Shown one piece after another: positions 34,310 through 46,394 of a stretch of 64,000 bases of DNA; positions within the stretch are counted from its first letter, which is position 1, and the number at the start of each line of letters is the position of its first letter. The stretch is from Rotaria sp. Silwood1. Taxonomy: Eukaryota > Rotifera > Eurotatoria > Philodinida > Philodinidae. The position numbers were made by a program, and so were the translations under genes. The notes beneath the pieces were generated by a model. That model saw nothing but the letters and a program-made list of their open reading frames with translations, did no database searches and was not told where the DNA came from. Where the stretch lies: the NCBI GenBank assembly GCA_905250075.1, contig CAJNOP010000039.1, forward strand, positions 615,774-679,773. The letters run 5' to 3'.

Positions 34310-36638
34310 CTACGAACAGAGTTCATTAAATGATGATATTGAATTACTTTTATTCGATAGAGTTGAATTTGAACTTATAATTGGTGTTTTAATATAAGAA
34401 ATTGATTGTTCAATTAAAGAAAATAATCGTTTACTTGTTGGTGATATTATAAATGTTGTTAATTCATCAATTATTAAATATTGTTGAAGACTTTTCGGTA
34501 AATTACAAATAAATTCAATTCGTCGATCAATTGATGATTTTATATATTGACGTATTTTTCGACGACATAATGCTAAAAGACGAATAGGTGCTTGTTGACA
34601 TAATACTAAAATTGTTTTTATTGTATCTCGACGTTGTTTAAATAAATAAATTCGTTGATTTTCAAGTAAATATTTTAACATTTCAACATATAAACTTAAT
34701 AAAACAAAAAAAAAACATTCCCAACATATTTTTCTATCTCTATTCTCTTTCTTTTTATGTTAAAGTCGATTTAAAAAAATAATAATGTAACTTTTTATGA
34801 TGCTAGTGAGTGCATTGACTTCAAGTTTTCTGCTAAAAGTATGTCGGAGAAACTTTAGGGTACTCGGTGGATTTCTATCATTTTATTACAAAAATATTTC
34901 TAAATGTTCAATCTACTGGTTTGTTGAAAATTTATTTTGTAGAATGCTTTAGAAACTGAGCAACAAAAACTATCCTAAAAAGGTACATTGAATTTAGTGC
35001 ATTCACTAGGGTAATGATTCGAAACTAGATGTTAAAGGTAATAATATTGAACAAATAAGTCATTTTCGTATCACTATTAAATATATGATATGAATCTTCT
35101 CTTTTGAATGGTAAAAACCGCAGGTTTCTATGATATTTCTATGAAATGTTATTCCATAAACAATACTTAGGGCTGACCAAAAGTTCTTATCACGATATTT
35201 AAAGGACCTTATCGGATAAAATAATCTATTCAGAAAGGAAAAACCAAATATACTATGTTGTAGAGCTTTTTGTCGCGCGTTGAATGGTATATAGTAAATC
35301 TTGTTTTCATCAGACTTCGAAGGAACTAGAGTCAATTTACTGATAGACGACTACATACCCACACCCTTTTTCCCTTTCTGAATAGATTATCTTATCCGAC
35401 AAAGTCCTTTAAACACCATGATCAGAACTTTTAGTCAGTCCTAAGTAGAATAACATTATATTTTGAAATAGATCATCATTGATCAATCCTTTTTAATCAT
35501 ACAAAAAATTTGCTTACCTATTACCACCCATTTCAATAAATGCACAATAAAGTAATAAAAAAAAACGATTTATTGTTTCTTTATCTTTAATAATACGTTG
35601 TAAATAAAAAATAATTAATTGTTTATAATTTTCAATATACATTCGTTGAATAAAATAAATAATATGTATAATATTATGATTAAATACAAATATATTTTGT
35701 GCTAGAAGAAGATTACTATATGTTATATTACATGGCCAATGTGTTTCTTCAAATATTTTCCATGCTAAATTTTCTAAATCAAAACGTTTTTTAATTCGAC
35801 AATAAAAAATAAAATCAAATAATGGAAATAAATATGGAATATTTGGTGTATAACCAATAATAGCATATTTAAGTTCAATATCATTTAATTGAAATTGATC
35901 AAGTAATATTTCAACTATATTTAAACGTTGATAATAAATATCTTCTTCATTTGGATTTGAATATGATAAACAACCAAGTGCATAACGTAATGGTGAATAA
36001 CCAAGAAAATTTTCATATTTATAATTTGCATTATAATTTAATAAAATTTTTACAATTGTTGGTATACCACGATAAATAGCATAGAATAAAGGTGTTAAAC
36101 CAGACATATCAACATGATTTATATTAGCACCTTTACTAATTAATAAATGTATAAGATCTTCTTCTGTTGTTTCAGATAATAATGTACGATATTCAATTGC
36201 ATAAATTAATGGTGTTTTACCAAATCCTAATAAAAACAAAAGAAAATTTCAAATTTTCTAAAAACAAAAAAACATTGTTCTTATTTTATACGTACGATCA
36301 GTAAGATTTAAATTTGCATTATAATTACATAATATATCAATAAAAACTTCATCAGCCCAACCACATGCTCGATGAAAATCTGATGCTAATATTGAACCTG
36401 TACGTCGATTAATATCAACATTTAATTCAAGTAATGCAAATACTGTATCTAAATGACCACCAATATAAGCAAGCCATAATGGTGTATTTCCAAATTCATC
36501 TGAATCATTAAGATCAGCACCTTCACGATACATTTCTTCAATATCATTTGTACGACCTTCAGCACATGCATCATGTACATTACGTGACATAAATGTCCAT
36601 GGTAATATATCCATATCTGTTTCGTAGATAAGTTTCAT
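34310..36638 (-). CDS. Ankyrin-repeat and SOCS-box protein (478 aa, 3 exons)
   Basis: Minus-strand exons are 36638-36296, 36226-35518 and 34694-34310, in phase. ASB proteins use ankyrin repeats to hold a substrate and a SOCS box to recruit elongin B/C and cullin 5 for ubiquitination. Ankyrin-type repeats are visible: NVHDACAEGRTNDIEEMYREG, DEFGNTPLWLAYIGGHLDTV, GKTPLIYAIEYRT and GLTPLFYAIYRGIPTIVKIL. The SOCS-box-like region is near residues 385-425: APIRLLALCRRKIRQYI then FICNLPKSLQQYLI. The ATG at 36638 is chosen because the longer frame upstream begins without ATG. The second intron (823 bp) hosts a 272-bp mobile element. Which ASB subfamily it belongs to cannot be decided. Confidence 0.85.
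35170..35441. mobile_element. Short mariner-type fold-back element inside an intron
   Basis: Ends GGGCTGACCAAAAGTTC and the inverse of GAACTTTTAGTCAGTCC are flanked by TA at 35168-35169 and 35442-35443. The inverted arms are about 90 bases each, around a loop holding TTGTAGAGCTTTTTGTCGCG, a variant of the motif in the two other mariner-type elements of this window. The element lies in intron 2 of the ankyrin/SOCS gene. No coding sequence is present. Confidence 0.85.
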
Positions 36639-38199
36639 TTTCTTTTTTTTTTTTTCAAAATAAGACAATCGATTTATTATATCGTTTATCGAGACAAATA
36701 AGAAAAATTAACAAAAAACTAAAGTAGTGAACATAATTAATATTTATATGATAAGGAAGTGAATAAGAAGGATGTCGGCGATGAGTATTAATGATGGAAT
36801 TGGGACGAAGTTTTTTTTCTTTGTTTATTCACGTGTTTAACTCACTCCTTCCAGGGGAAAAATTGGAAGATAGAAATATCTTCATCTACCGCCTTGTTTT
36901 TTTTTTCATATTTTGTAACTATGACAGTCGAAAATATATAAATTAGAAATATATCAATGAATTTAACTTTGTCGAATAAATACGAGCTTATTAAACAACA
37001 CCAATCGGATTCAAATTCAATATATTTGAGATTACAGTTTACTGCATGATGACAAAATTCAACGATATGAATCATTAATTTCGATATGATAGAAAAACTC
37101 ACATCGAACGGTATACTCAATACTTGAAACAAGTTTTTGTTGAATTTCGATGTAATAATGAAGAGGTTATAAGAAAACGAAATGTGAGAAAAACTTATTT
37201 TAAGTATTGATTGAAATTATTCAATACAAAATTTTCTATTATTTCTAAATATGATATTCGTTTTATTTAGAATTAAAGTTCTATTTATTGAAAACTCTGA
37301 ATATGAGCATGAGTTGTTGTTATCACATGAAAACAAAAAATCGATATTCTCCATAATGAAAGGTTTTTGTCTAATTATATGATGAGTCAAATCATGCAAA
37401 ACAATTCGAATAAATACTCAAGCTATTGAGATTTGATACTTTTGACATATTTCAATTGTTATAAACCTTCTTAAATTTTCCTAGAAAAACATTGTTCAAA
37501 CTTTGTATGATGTCCTATTCTTAGACATCATTATTTTCAAAACTCTGTTATACAAAAATCTGATCTTGGCTCTTAAATTCATGTTTCATTATTGGCAATA
37601 CTACGAAATGCAATAGAAACTAATCCTATTGAAGACTTAAATTATACAAATTTTGAATTGAAAACTCGGACATTTACGATAAATTGAATGAACATAACTC
37701 AAAAAGAAAAACTTTTGCGTACATGAAGTTTTTTTTTTCTTATCTCAATAAGATCAACTCTTGATGATTTAGAATTTAAATTCAACAATGATTTATTACT
37801 TTACAGAGTTTCCTGATGTGTATATCCTACGAAAATTTTGATTTTTATCTATTATTTTAAAAATGACATTATTTCAACTGAATGAAGACAATAAGAATCA
37901 TTGATAGTTATTTTATTTCCGCTCTATTTCAACCGGCATGATACCGACATACTTATCCCTACTAGAATAGTTATGTCCACTTCAACTGTCTTCTTCTCTT
38001 TAGAAGAATCAATCAACTTCTCCAAAACGAAAAAAAAAAAAAAAACAAGACAAGACGCCTATACGTATCTCATCTCGTATATTTTCCGCTTGATTTCTAT
38101 TGATATCCAACTGTGTTTAGAAATATATATTCATTATTATAGTAAATCATAGAAAATTACTCAGATACAAAATTCTTTGTTTTTTTTATTATTTTCAAT
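36639..38199. other. Intergenic spacer, no gene seen
   Basis: AT-rich sequence containing only short open frames without domain content or matching splice sites. It should include the promoter of the ankyrin/SOCS gene. Confidence 0.5.
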
Positions 38200-39187
38200 T
38201 TATACAAGCCATATTTTAACATTTTTCATAGTCATTCGTTTACTTTCATCTTTGTTATAACGAATAAATGATTGTGAATTTGTTGTAAATTGTAATCGAC
38301 GTTGTGATATAACAACTGGTAATTTTCGTTTTATTGATGTTGTTATTGGTTGACGACGAATTTGTTTTGGTGTACTACAACATACAGGTGAAATTAATAA
38401 TGGTCGTTGATATCTTACAAATGAATCTAAAAGAAAAATTTTTCTTTATCGCATTTTAATTATACAATGATAAATTTACGTGGAGAATCATTATTATTAT
38501 TATATGAATGTGATTGTTCAATATCATATGGTGTTGATGTAGCAAGTGGTCGAAATGATATATTTTGTCGATGTTTTAAATGACTAGTAGTAGTATTTAA
38601 ATGTTCAAATAAGAATAATGTTGGTTCTTGTTGTGTAGAAAAAATTTTTGATTGATGTGAATAACGTCGTTTAGTTTTTTCCATAGTTAAATTCTACAGA
38701 AAATAAGAAATTATACTATTCAAACTAATCTTTTAGAATAACTAAAATAAGAATTATGAAATAATAGATGATGTCATCCACACGTGTGTATTTCACACAT
38801 TCGATAATGAATGATATAAGATTGAAAATGGATGTTATTATATTATTTTATATCATATTTTAAATTGTCTTAATCCATTAGTCAATTATAAAACATTGAC
38901 ATGATCAAAATATTTCAGACAAAAAACATAAGTATTTCGAGATCGATCAGAAGTTTTGTTTTTTTTTACTGAAGCTCAACGGATTTGAAGAAAGTGCATG
39001 GATGGTTGTTTTTCTTTTTTTAAGTTAAAAAATAAAATTTCATAAAAGATTTTCAATATATTTCGAATTGGTCTTGTATTTTTGCTCATAGAATGTAAAT
39101 AGAATAAAGAAAATGTTCGATACAAACTTGTGGTGAAGTTTTTCGAATAGTACGTTGTTGATTAGTTGTACTTGGCTTCTTATTCAT
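38200..39187 (-). CDS. Small basic protein of unknown function (166 aa, 3 exons)
   Basis: Minus-strand exons are 39187-39128, 38693-38480 and 38426-38200, joining in phase to 167 codons. The first exon encodes MNKKPSTTNQQRTIRKTSPQ and ends at GTTTGT. The second contains EKTKRRYSHQSKIF and a run of Asn. The third contains RYQRPLLISPVCCSTPKQIR and a C-terminus rich in Arg/Lys. The protein is basic, without signal peptide or membrane segment, and probably disordered. It is not recognised. The three-exon join with preserved phase and the local codon use support a real gene. Confidence 0.6.
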
Positions 39188-39432
39188 CGAGATGACAAGT
39201 GTTGCAAATGATTATAGATAAACAAAATAGATATAATGATCACAGATAATGTATTTTTTTTTTCTTCTTTTTTCTTCGTCATATACAATTGGTGAAAAAA
39301 ATATTTTAATGACGAATCATTCGTCAATTAAGAGAGAGAAAGAGAAAAAAAATAGAAATGATTAACTTTGATCATAAATTATCTAGAAAGAGAAATTTGT
39401 TAGCGATGTGTTCTCTTTAGATTAGAACCCGT

Positions 39433-39598
39433 CAGGAGCGTAAATAGGGTGGGGCGCGACGCCTCCGTGCTTTTGAAAATTTGGTTTTTTTGGTCAAAAA
39501 AATCGAAAAAACTGCGTTTTTAGGGGTATTTTAATGCAGAATTCATACGAACGAAGACGTTACGCCCCCCCTGCCTTAGAGACCGAGTTACGCCCCTG
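39433..39598. mobile_element. 166-bp hAT-type miniature element
   Basis: The start CAGGAGCGTAA and the inverted end CAGGGGCGTAACTC form terminal repeats of the CAGGGGCGTAAC type common among animal hAT elements. The 8-bp direct repeat GAACCCGT flanks it at 39425-39432 and 39599-39606. GC content is much higher than the surroundings, with GGGTGGGGCGCGACGCC near the left and ACGCCCCCCCTG near the right. Confidence 0.92.
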
Positions 39599-39606
39599 GA
39601 ACCCGT

Positions 39607-40772
39607 TGGATTGATCTTGAATTTGAAAATGCTTCTCGACAATAATTCTGTTCCAATTAGAAAAATACTCTAGTAAAGAATTTTTGAATTTTCGTGTACA
39701 CACTTTAGATTTAGATTTAGATTTTATTTTATTTACGTCTTCAACAAAACCGAGAACGATTGATTTTGATATTTAATCAAAAAGATGAAAAAAAAAGATG
39801 TTATGATTGAATGTTATTATGTTTTAATACAATTCTTTTTTTGATGATCAATTAGTTGAACATAGAAAAAATTAGAATGTATATGACGACTTGCTTTTTA
39901 TCATCAATATATATGTTAAAAAGAAAAAAAAGAATCGGCCATGGATATGTTATTGATTATTTCATAAATTTTATTTGAATATTGTTCAAAATTGTCAAAC
40001 AATAACAAAAACAATATGTTCTTTCTTTGATGAACTAAATGGATTAAAATAAATGATGAAATTTAAGATTAACTAAAACAATTCAGTATTCTGAAAGTGT
40101 TTTATATCATAGTTTATTGTGAATTTTCAAAAATTAGTAATTAAAAAAATAAAGCATAAGAAGTTGTTTTTTGAGGAAGTCGCAATCTTTTCTAATGTTT
40201 CATGTCTTAAAAGCAATTTAGTACAATTGCTAAATATTATTAAGTTAGCGACATTTATCGAATTTATCTAAATATTGATTTTTAATAGATTAAAGCAAGG
40301 CAATAGAATATTATTTTTCATTTTCTGATGTGAAAGTAAATTATATAAACATTGTTTTTAGGTATGAAAGATACGTAATAGTTTATGAAATTGAATTGAG
40401 TAATACGATTGTTTCATTCGCGACACTGCCATGATATTGAGAAGGCTGATGATTAGGATGAGAGTGAAAATAAGAGCAATGGTTACATTTAAGTTCACTA
40501 TTGTTATAATCAAGAGTCGTACGGAAAAAATCTCACGCTAAATTTAAAGAATAGTAGTCATAAATTTGTTGAAAAACAAGATTTTCGTTTGTTTTAAAGA
40601 CAGTTCATAAGCTGATTGGCGTAATATTGAAAAGACTGCACAGAACTAGATGAGAGTGAGTATTCTATGCATTTAATCGATTATCAATACTAGTAAGAAC
40701 AGAAAAAGAAAATTAAAAGCAAATCTCTATTCAGTGATTATGAGATGAGTGAAAGAAAAATAAATATAAAAA
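39607..40772. other. Intergenic spacer
   Basis: AT-rich and without a supported gene. It separates two minus-strand genes. Confidence 0.5.
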
Positions 40773-42970
40773 TTATTTATTTTTCTTAATTTTTGTATCA
40801 GTCTTGATCACAGATGTACTAATCATCCATTGTAAAATCATATAAACAATAAGAATAATTATTGCAAAGATTATTTTACCAAATAATGTACTATTGAAAA
40901 TAAAATAGAATAACCAAATTAGAGAAGGAATAACAATTGTTACAATCCAGAAGAATTGAATGAAAAGATCAGAATAGTTCTGAGGAATAGATATTTGAGA
41001 TATACCAAGACCATCAAAAGTATCATGTTGAATAAAATGTTCATAGATACGATCCTTAACAAAAAAAAATAAGATATTAAAAAAATTTTCGAAAGATTTT
41101 TTAATCAAACGAACAAAGAATTCGGTTGTATAAGAGATATTTTGAAGCTGTTCTCATCTTTAGCATAGAAAACTGAGTAACCACGTAGTTTGTTTCAAAG
41201 TTTTTCATTGTACGTTTCACCTTTCGAGAAATTAAGCTGGAATCCCATCGCAAAGTGCAGTGAAAAACCATTATTATTTACTTAGCTATTCTTTTGCCCC
41301 TAATAACATTTAACAAGCTCAGAATATGTATGACATTGTTTAAAAAAATTTCTAATAAAATTCATATTCTTAGCTGAATCCTGAGGAATATCTTAGCTTA
41401 ATATTTTGAGAAAAAAGTACGATAAAAAATTTTGAAATATATTTTCGTTGACTAGTTTTGTTGATTGAAAACTTCATGTTATTCTTTGTTTCGTTTCTCG
41501 AGATGATGAGCACAAGTAATCAGATGATTAAATGAGTCTTATATTCATTCCGAACAATTATTTTGTTATAACTCGACAACATTTCGATCATTTAAGATGA
41601 AACTTTTATCAAAGATGCACTATAGGATAAATAGCCATCTCTGTTTTTATAAAAGTAAATATTACTAGTTTGAGCTAAAATACATCTAGATTCTTCGGAA
41701 ATGACTGTCATACGTTTTTATGTTTTATTTAAATAAATACTAGAAAAAGAAATCATTTCAAAGTCTATATCTACTATAGAAAAAATTTTATATGATTACT
41801 TTTTCTTGAAATAATTTATGAATCCATTCTGCACATTTTTCATCATCTTGATATGGAATTTCTGACATAGGAATTCGTCTAAAAACAAAGCAATCACTGG
41901 ATATAAAATATCTTTTGTTCCTATTAATTTACTTCAAATACATATGAGCTTTACATGAATGTCCATTCAATAAGGTACGAAGTTTAGGTGCAGCACTATC
42001 CTTTGAAAAACCAAGCATAAAATTATAAACAGCAGGTACTAAAAAAAAAAGACGACATAATAAAATAAAAAAAAACAAACAGATTTTCAAATAATTTACT
42101 TTTTCCTTTTGCACCTTGCATAATCATTATTAAACCTTTCGTTCGTGGTAATATATGATATTTTAATTCAGGTAAATTTTTCTCACGTGCATATTTCATA
42201 CTTTCTAATCGTTTTGTTTCTGTATATCTAGTACCTTCACAAGTCATAGTTATCTATGAAAAACATTAAATTTTCTTATAAAAAAAAAAAATAATTTAAT
42301 TTAAAATAGATATCATATACATTAAAACAATAATTATCTGGATAATTATCGAGCAATTTTTGAATATCATTTTCTAATATTTTCTTATCATTTTCCCATA
42401 TGCGACGTAAAAAAATTGATTCAGTAAAAAACCATGACCAACCAAGAACTGGTATTAAACTAAGGGAATGTTTTCCAACGATTTTTGTACCCTATATCGA
42501 CAATAAAAGATAATTTTAAAATGAATTAAATATAAAACTAAAATCTACTCCTAATAAACCACGCTTTTGAGCAAATACTAATGCAACAAGCCAATCAATT
42601 TCATATCGATGATTAGGAAGACATATTGCATATTCCTGTCGGAGATAGTCAATATCTTTTGAATCAGCATAAATTTTTAAATCTGAATTTGACCACCATG
42701 AATAAAGAAAAGTTAATTCTACAAAACAAGAATAATTTTTATTATGAATTAAAAAATTAATTTTTTTTCCTACTTACGACTCCATATTAATGTTGCTAAA
42801 TGATAATTTAATTGACGATATAATTTTTTATTAAATGGTCGAATAAAGATCCATGTAAGAAGTTGAACAAGATTTACAAATAATCCACTAATAACAAAAC
42901 AATAACCAATAAATATTTGAATCGGTAATAATGATTGAATAGTAATGAGAAGATTTCGATCGATCTTCAT
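40773..42970 (-). CDS. AGPAT3: 1-acyl-glycerol-3-phosphate acyltransferase, AGPAT3/4 type (384 aa, 7 exons)
   Basis: Minus-strand exons are 42970-42778, 42718-42549, 42491-42321, 42253-42100, 42038-41933, 41878-41800 and 41054-40773. The enzyme transfers an acyl group to lysophosphatidic acid to make phosphatidic acid in ER membranes. An N-terminal membrane segment (IQIFIGYCFVISGLFVNLVQ) precedes the catalytic NHX4D motif NHRYEID (residues 100-106). Further hallmarks are GWSWFFTESIFLRRIW, the substrate-binding EGTRYTETK (from 184), LPRTKG and AEWIHKLFQEK. A C-terminal pair of membrane segments follows, and the tail is Lys-rich (TKIKKNK). The length fits human AGPAT3 (376 aa). Gamma and delta forms cannot be separated by eye. 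Intron 6 is 745 bp, the others about 50-65 bp. Confidence 0.94.
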
Positions 42971-45900
42971 TTGAACGAAAGTCAACAGAAGCGTACAACT
43001 ATAGTATAGCAATCGAAAAAATAATGAAGAGTAACTTGGTTATGCTTCGATGCTCACATAGGATAGATGACTGTGTCTCATTTATTTTTATACATCGAAC
43101 GAAAAGAAAAATCATCTAAATTGTATGCATCTATAAATAGTAAAAAAAAAAGAACATGTCGGTATCGAAATTCTTTTCTTTTTTTTTGTATTATTTAAAA
43201 AATGTAAGTATTAATACTTTTTATACCTGTGTCTGTGAAACGAAATATTCTACAAGTATAAATATAATATCAATAATTTGATTGATGAAAAAAAATTTTG
43301 TACAAAGTATTTATTTATTTTCTATTTTTCGAAATAAATGTTATTTAAACTAATGATATACTTAAAACTTATAATTACCATTATTATGTCAATTAGTTCA
43401 GTGAACTGTATAATATATGACAATTTGAAACAGAAGTGATTTAAGTTAATGGAATTCACGGCATTTGATTTTCAATGACATTTTGTTAGATATTATATTT
43501 TTATCCAAAAAAGCGACTATAAATTGAGGTATAAACTGATGCATTGATCGTTGGTGACTGAATTTTTTGTAACCTTTTTCCTTTGTTATCGCCATCGGCG
43601 ACGGACAATATTTAACTTTTGTTTCTTTGGTGAGAACCGAAAATTTTCTTAATTTTGAAATGAAAAAGAAAGAAAACAATGATATATAACTTATTGAAAA
43701 TAAACTAAGCAAAAATATCTCGAAAAACTAATTTGGAACGGTGGCAATTTTTTAAATTTAAATATCTATTTTTATATTTCGGCAGCAGTAGTTCAGTTCT
43801 TGTTTTGAATCGAATTCAGAGAAATTAATTCAAGAATATTATGAATCATTTGATGACGTGTTTAACTTAATCGTACGACTTACATGACTTAAGAGATAAA
43901 CATTTTTCTCTTATATCGGACAATTTATATCGCAATGTGAGGCTGTGGATGAAGAGAGTCAACATATCCATACCTATAGCATTCTTTCTTTTTTTTTTGC
44001 ATAAATTATTTGTGTTGGATGAGTGTTTCCTTTAAGAACGCTTCGGTCGGACGGTACAACACAATAATAAATCAATCATTATATTATTTTGATAGACAAA
44101 AAGATATTAATACAAAAAATATAAAAATAGATAATAATTCAATAACTCTTTCAATTGAAAACAAAGTGAAAGTTCAAATCTTAATATTGATCAATGATTA
44201 TATACTGGTGTAAGTGTTCTTCTACTTCGGAAATTCAAATTTTGTTTTCTCCTTTTATGATACGCATTTAGATGATGTGACAGAGTTTATTTCTAAGTTA
44301 TGCCTATATGGTGTTCTTCTCTTATTTTGACTTACTCAGAGTATATTCAAAAAACTATTGTATGCAATGTTTCATAAATATTCAAACAGACATTAATTTA
44401 ATAAAGTGATCGTGCAAAAAATCTTTACAGTGGCGTGACCGTGAATAAATTCGAGCGTAGTGAAAAAAAGTGACTAAGCCTTGGTTGTTTTCGAGATAGT
44501 GTTTAATCGATCAAACATAAGCACTTTTTATGCTTTTGGACCTTAAGTAGGGTTGTTTAGGAGCTGTCAGTACTAGAGACGTACCGAACTAATATCGGTC
44601 ATCACGAAAAAGATTTGTGTACATTGTAACTAAAAATTGTAAAATTTCCATGCCTTTTTTTACCGAATTATGTTATAAACTACATTAATGAAAAACAAAA
44701 TAAGGATCGATGAGATATGCATCTGCTCAATCAGATGAAAGATAACTATTGAAGACTATTTAGATTTAATACGAATAAATCTTGAAATACTTTTTTTTCT
44801 AATCCGAGACACAAGTAGTATCCGATCACTGACTATTTTCATATGAGCCAATATTTCTAAACTTATTATTTTATTCGACTAATTGAAGTTTGTGATATAT
44901 CTATACGAGGTTAGTAGTCTAGATTGTAGATTTCAGCTGCGAGAGAGCTATGGGATGCTTGTTATTAGTATAAAATGATGTTTTCAGAAGCTAAGTTTTG
45001 AGAAAAAGAATTGGTCACAAGGCCATCTTCGTCTCGAATGAATTAATCAGCAATTGTTTTAATTCAATTTTCACAAATTATTGAAGTCTAATATATCAGA
45101 TGTCTATACTCTATAGTTCTATAGACTTCACATATTGAATTTTTTTAAAAAACCTAATCATAGACACTCATTACTCAGAATTTAAATTTTCAGACAAACT
45201 AAATTATGATAAACAAAAGATTCAAGAGTCAGATAGTTGCTATTCAATTTTTTTTCATCAGATTACAAACAAAAAAAATGTTGAAGTGCTAATTTTTTTT
45301 TGGCAGAGATTTGATAATCTTTTGGAAGCAAAAATATCATACATACAAGTGTTCTTAGAGATTTCTTAGTATCATTGAAATTTACTTATGCCCAAAACAT
45401 GGAACTAAAAGCTTAGAAACAATGGATGTAACGCTCTCATCAAAATAAACATGAATTTAAAGAAGATTAGTTTGTAAATGTGTGTTTCAGATTGATTCTA
45501 ACTTAAAACTAAAAGATGATTTTTTGTATATTTTAGCTTGAAATCAAATTGAAAAATCTGAATTCCACAAAGATTGTACATGTCCAAACTTATTTCTCAA
45601 AGATATTTGATTATGAGCGGCATTCATATTCCCTTATTTTCGATTTTCTGAATATACGGCAGATGGAGGACATCAGTTTTCTTCAATAAAACCTCTTAAG
45701 TGATTTTTTGTTTTAATTGAGTGGGTATGAGTGTGGGCCTACTCTTCACATTGATCTCTAACTTCTTCAATCAACATACAGTTTTGTGTTCTGGAAATAA
45801 TACACGATATTAACTGAAAATTAGTAGGTTAAGAGACACTTTCATTATCATGAAAGCATGACTCAGCGTAGACATTATTTATGAGAGAAAATGACTTTTT

Positions 45901-46394
45901 TTTAATTTTTAGTCTTCTTAAGAAAGTAGACATTCGCAGAAAAGCACTATATCACTATGGTTTCTTTTATCTCAAATTTGGATGGAGAACTGTTTTGTTT
46001 AATCATTTCTTCTAAAATAAATGTTTATTGTTTTACAACTACTCTTCGATGTTCGTCAAATCACAGCTTTGTGAGCTCTATCTAACGACATATAAATCAT
46101 TAAAAAAACAATATGCTCAAATATTTTCACAGCACTTTAAAATACTATAAATCGCAATTGACCATGTGCACAAACAAAACACGTCGCTTCTCGCATTCAT
46201 TAAACTGATTTATCATCGTATTACTCGCTGCACTGGTGCTCGTCATTCTTTGCAAGATTCTATCAACGACGATTTCTTCTCATTGAATCACATAGTGGTA
46301 TTCTTCGTTCTTTTTTGATATTAATCTGTTATCTTAAGTATGTAAGCAGTGGGTATTTAAGAGAGTAATTTCAGCACTGATATCATTCTTCACA
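42971..46394. other. Intergenic region, no gene seen
   Basis: About 3.4 kb of AT-rich sequence lies between divergent genes. Short open frames at 43446-43712 and 44010-44213 have no domain or splice support. A weak telomere-like stretch, GAGTGGGTATGAGTGTGGGC, occurs at about 45719-45738 without a clear CA arm. Confidence 0.5.

Noticed and set aside
44431..44470. CAGTGGCGTGACC as a possible hAT terminus
   Set aside because: No inverted partner or 8-bp duplication was found within 2 kb.
45719..45738. Isolated TGGGTATGAGTGTGGG stretch as a seventh telomere-like fold-back
   Set aside because: Too short, and it lacks a complementary CA arm.
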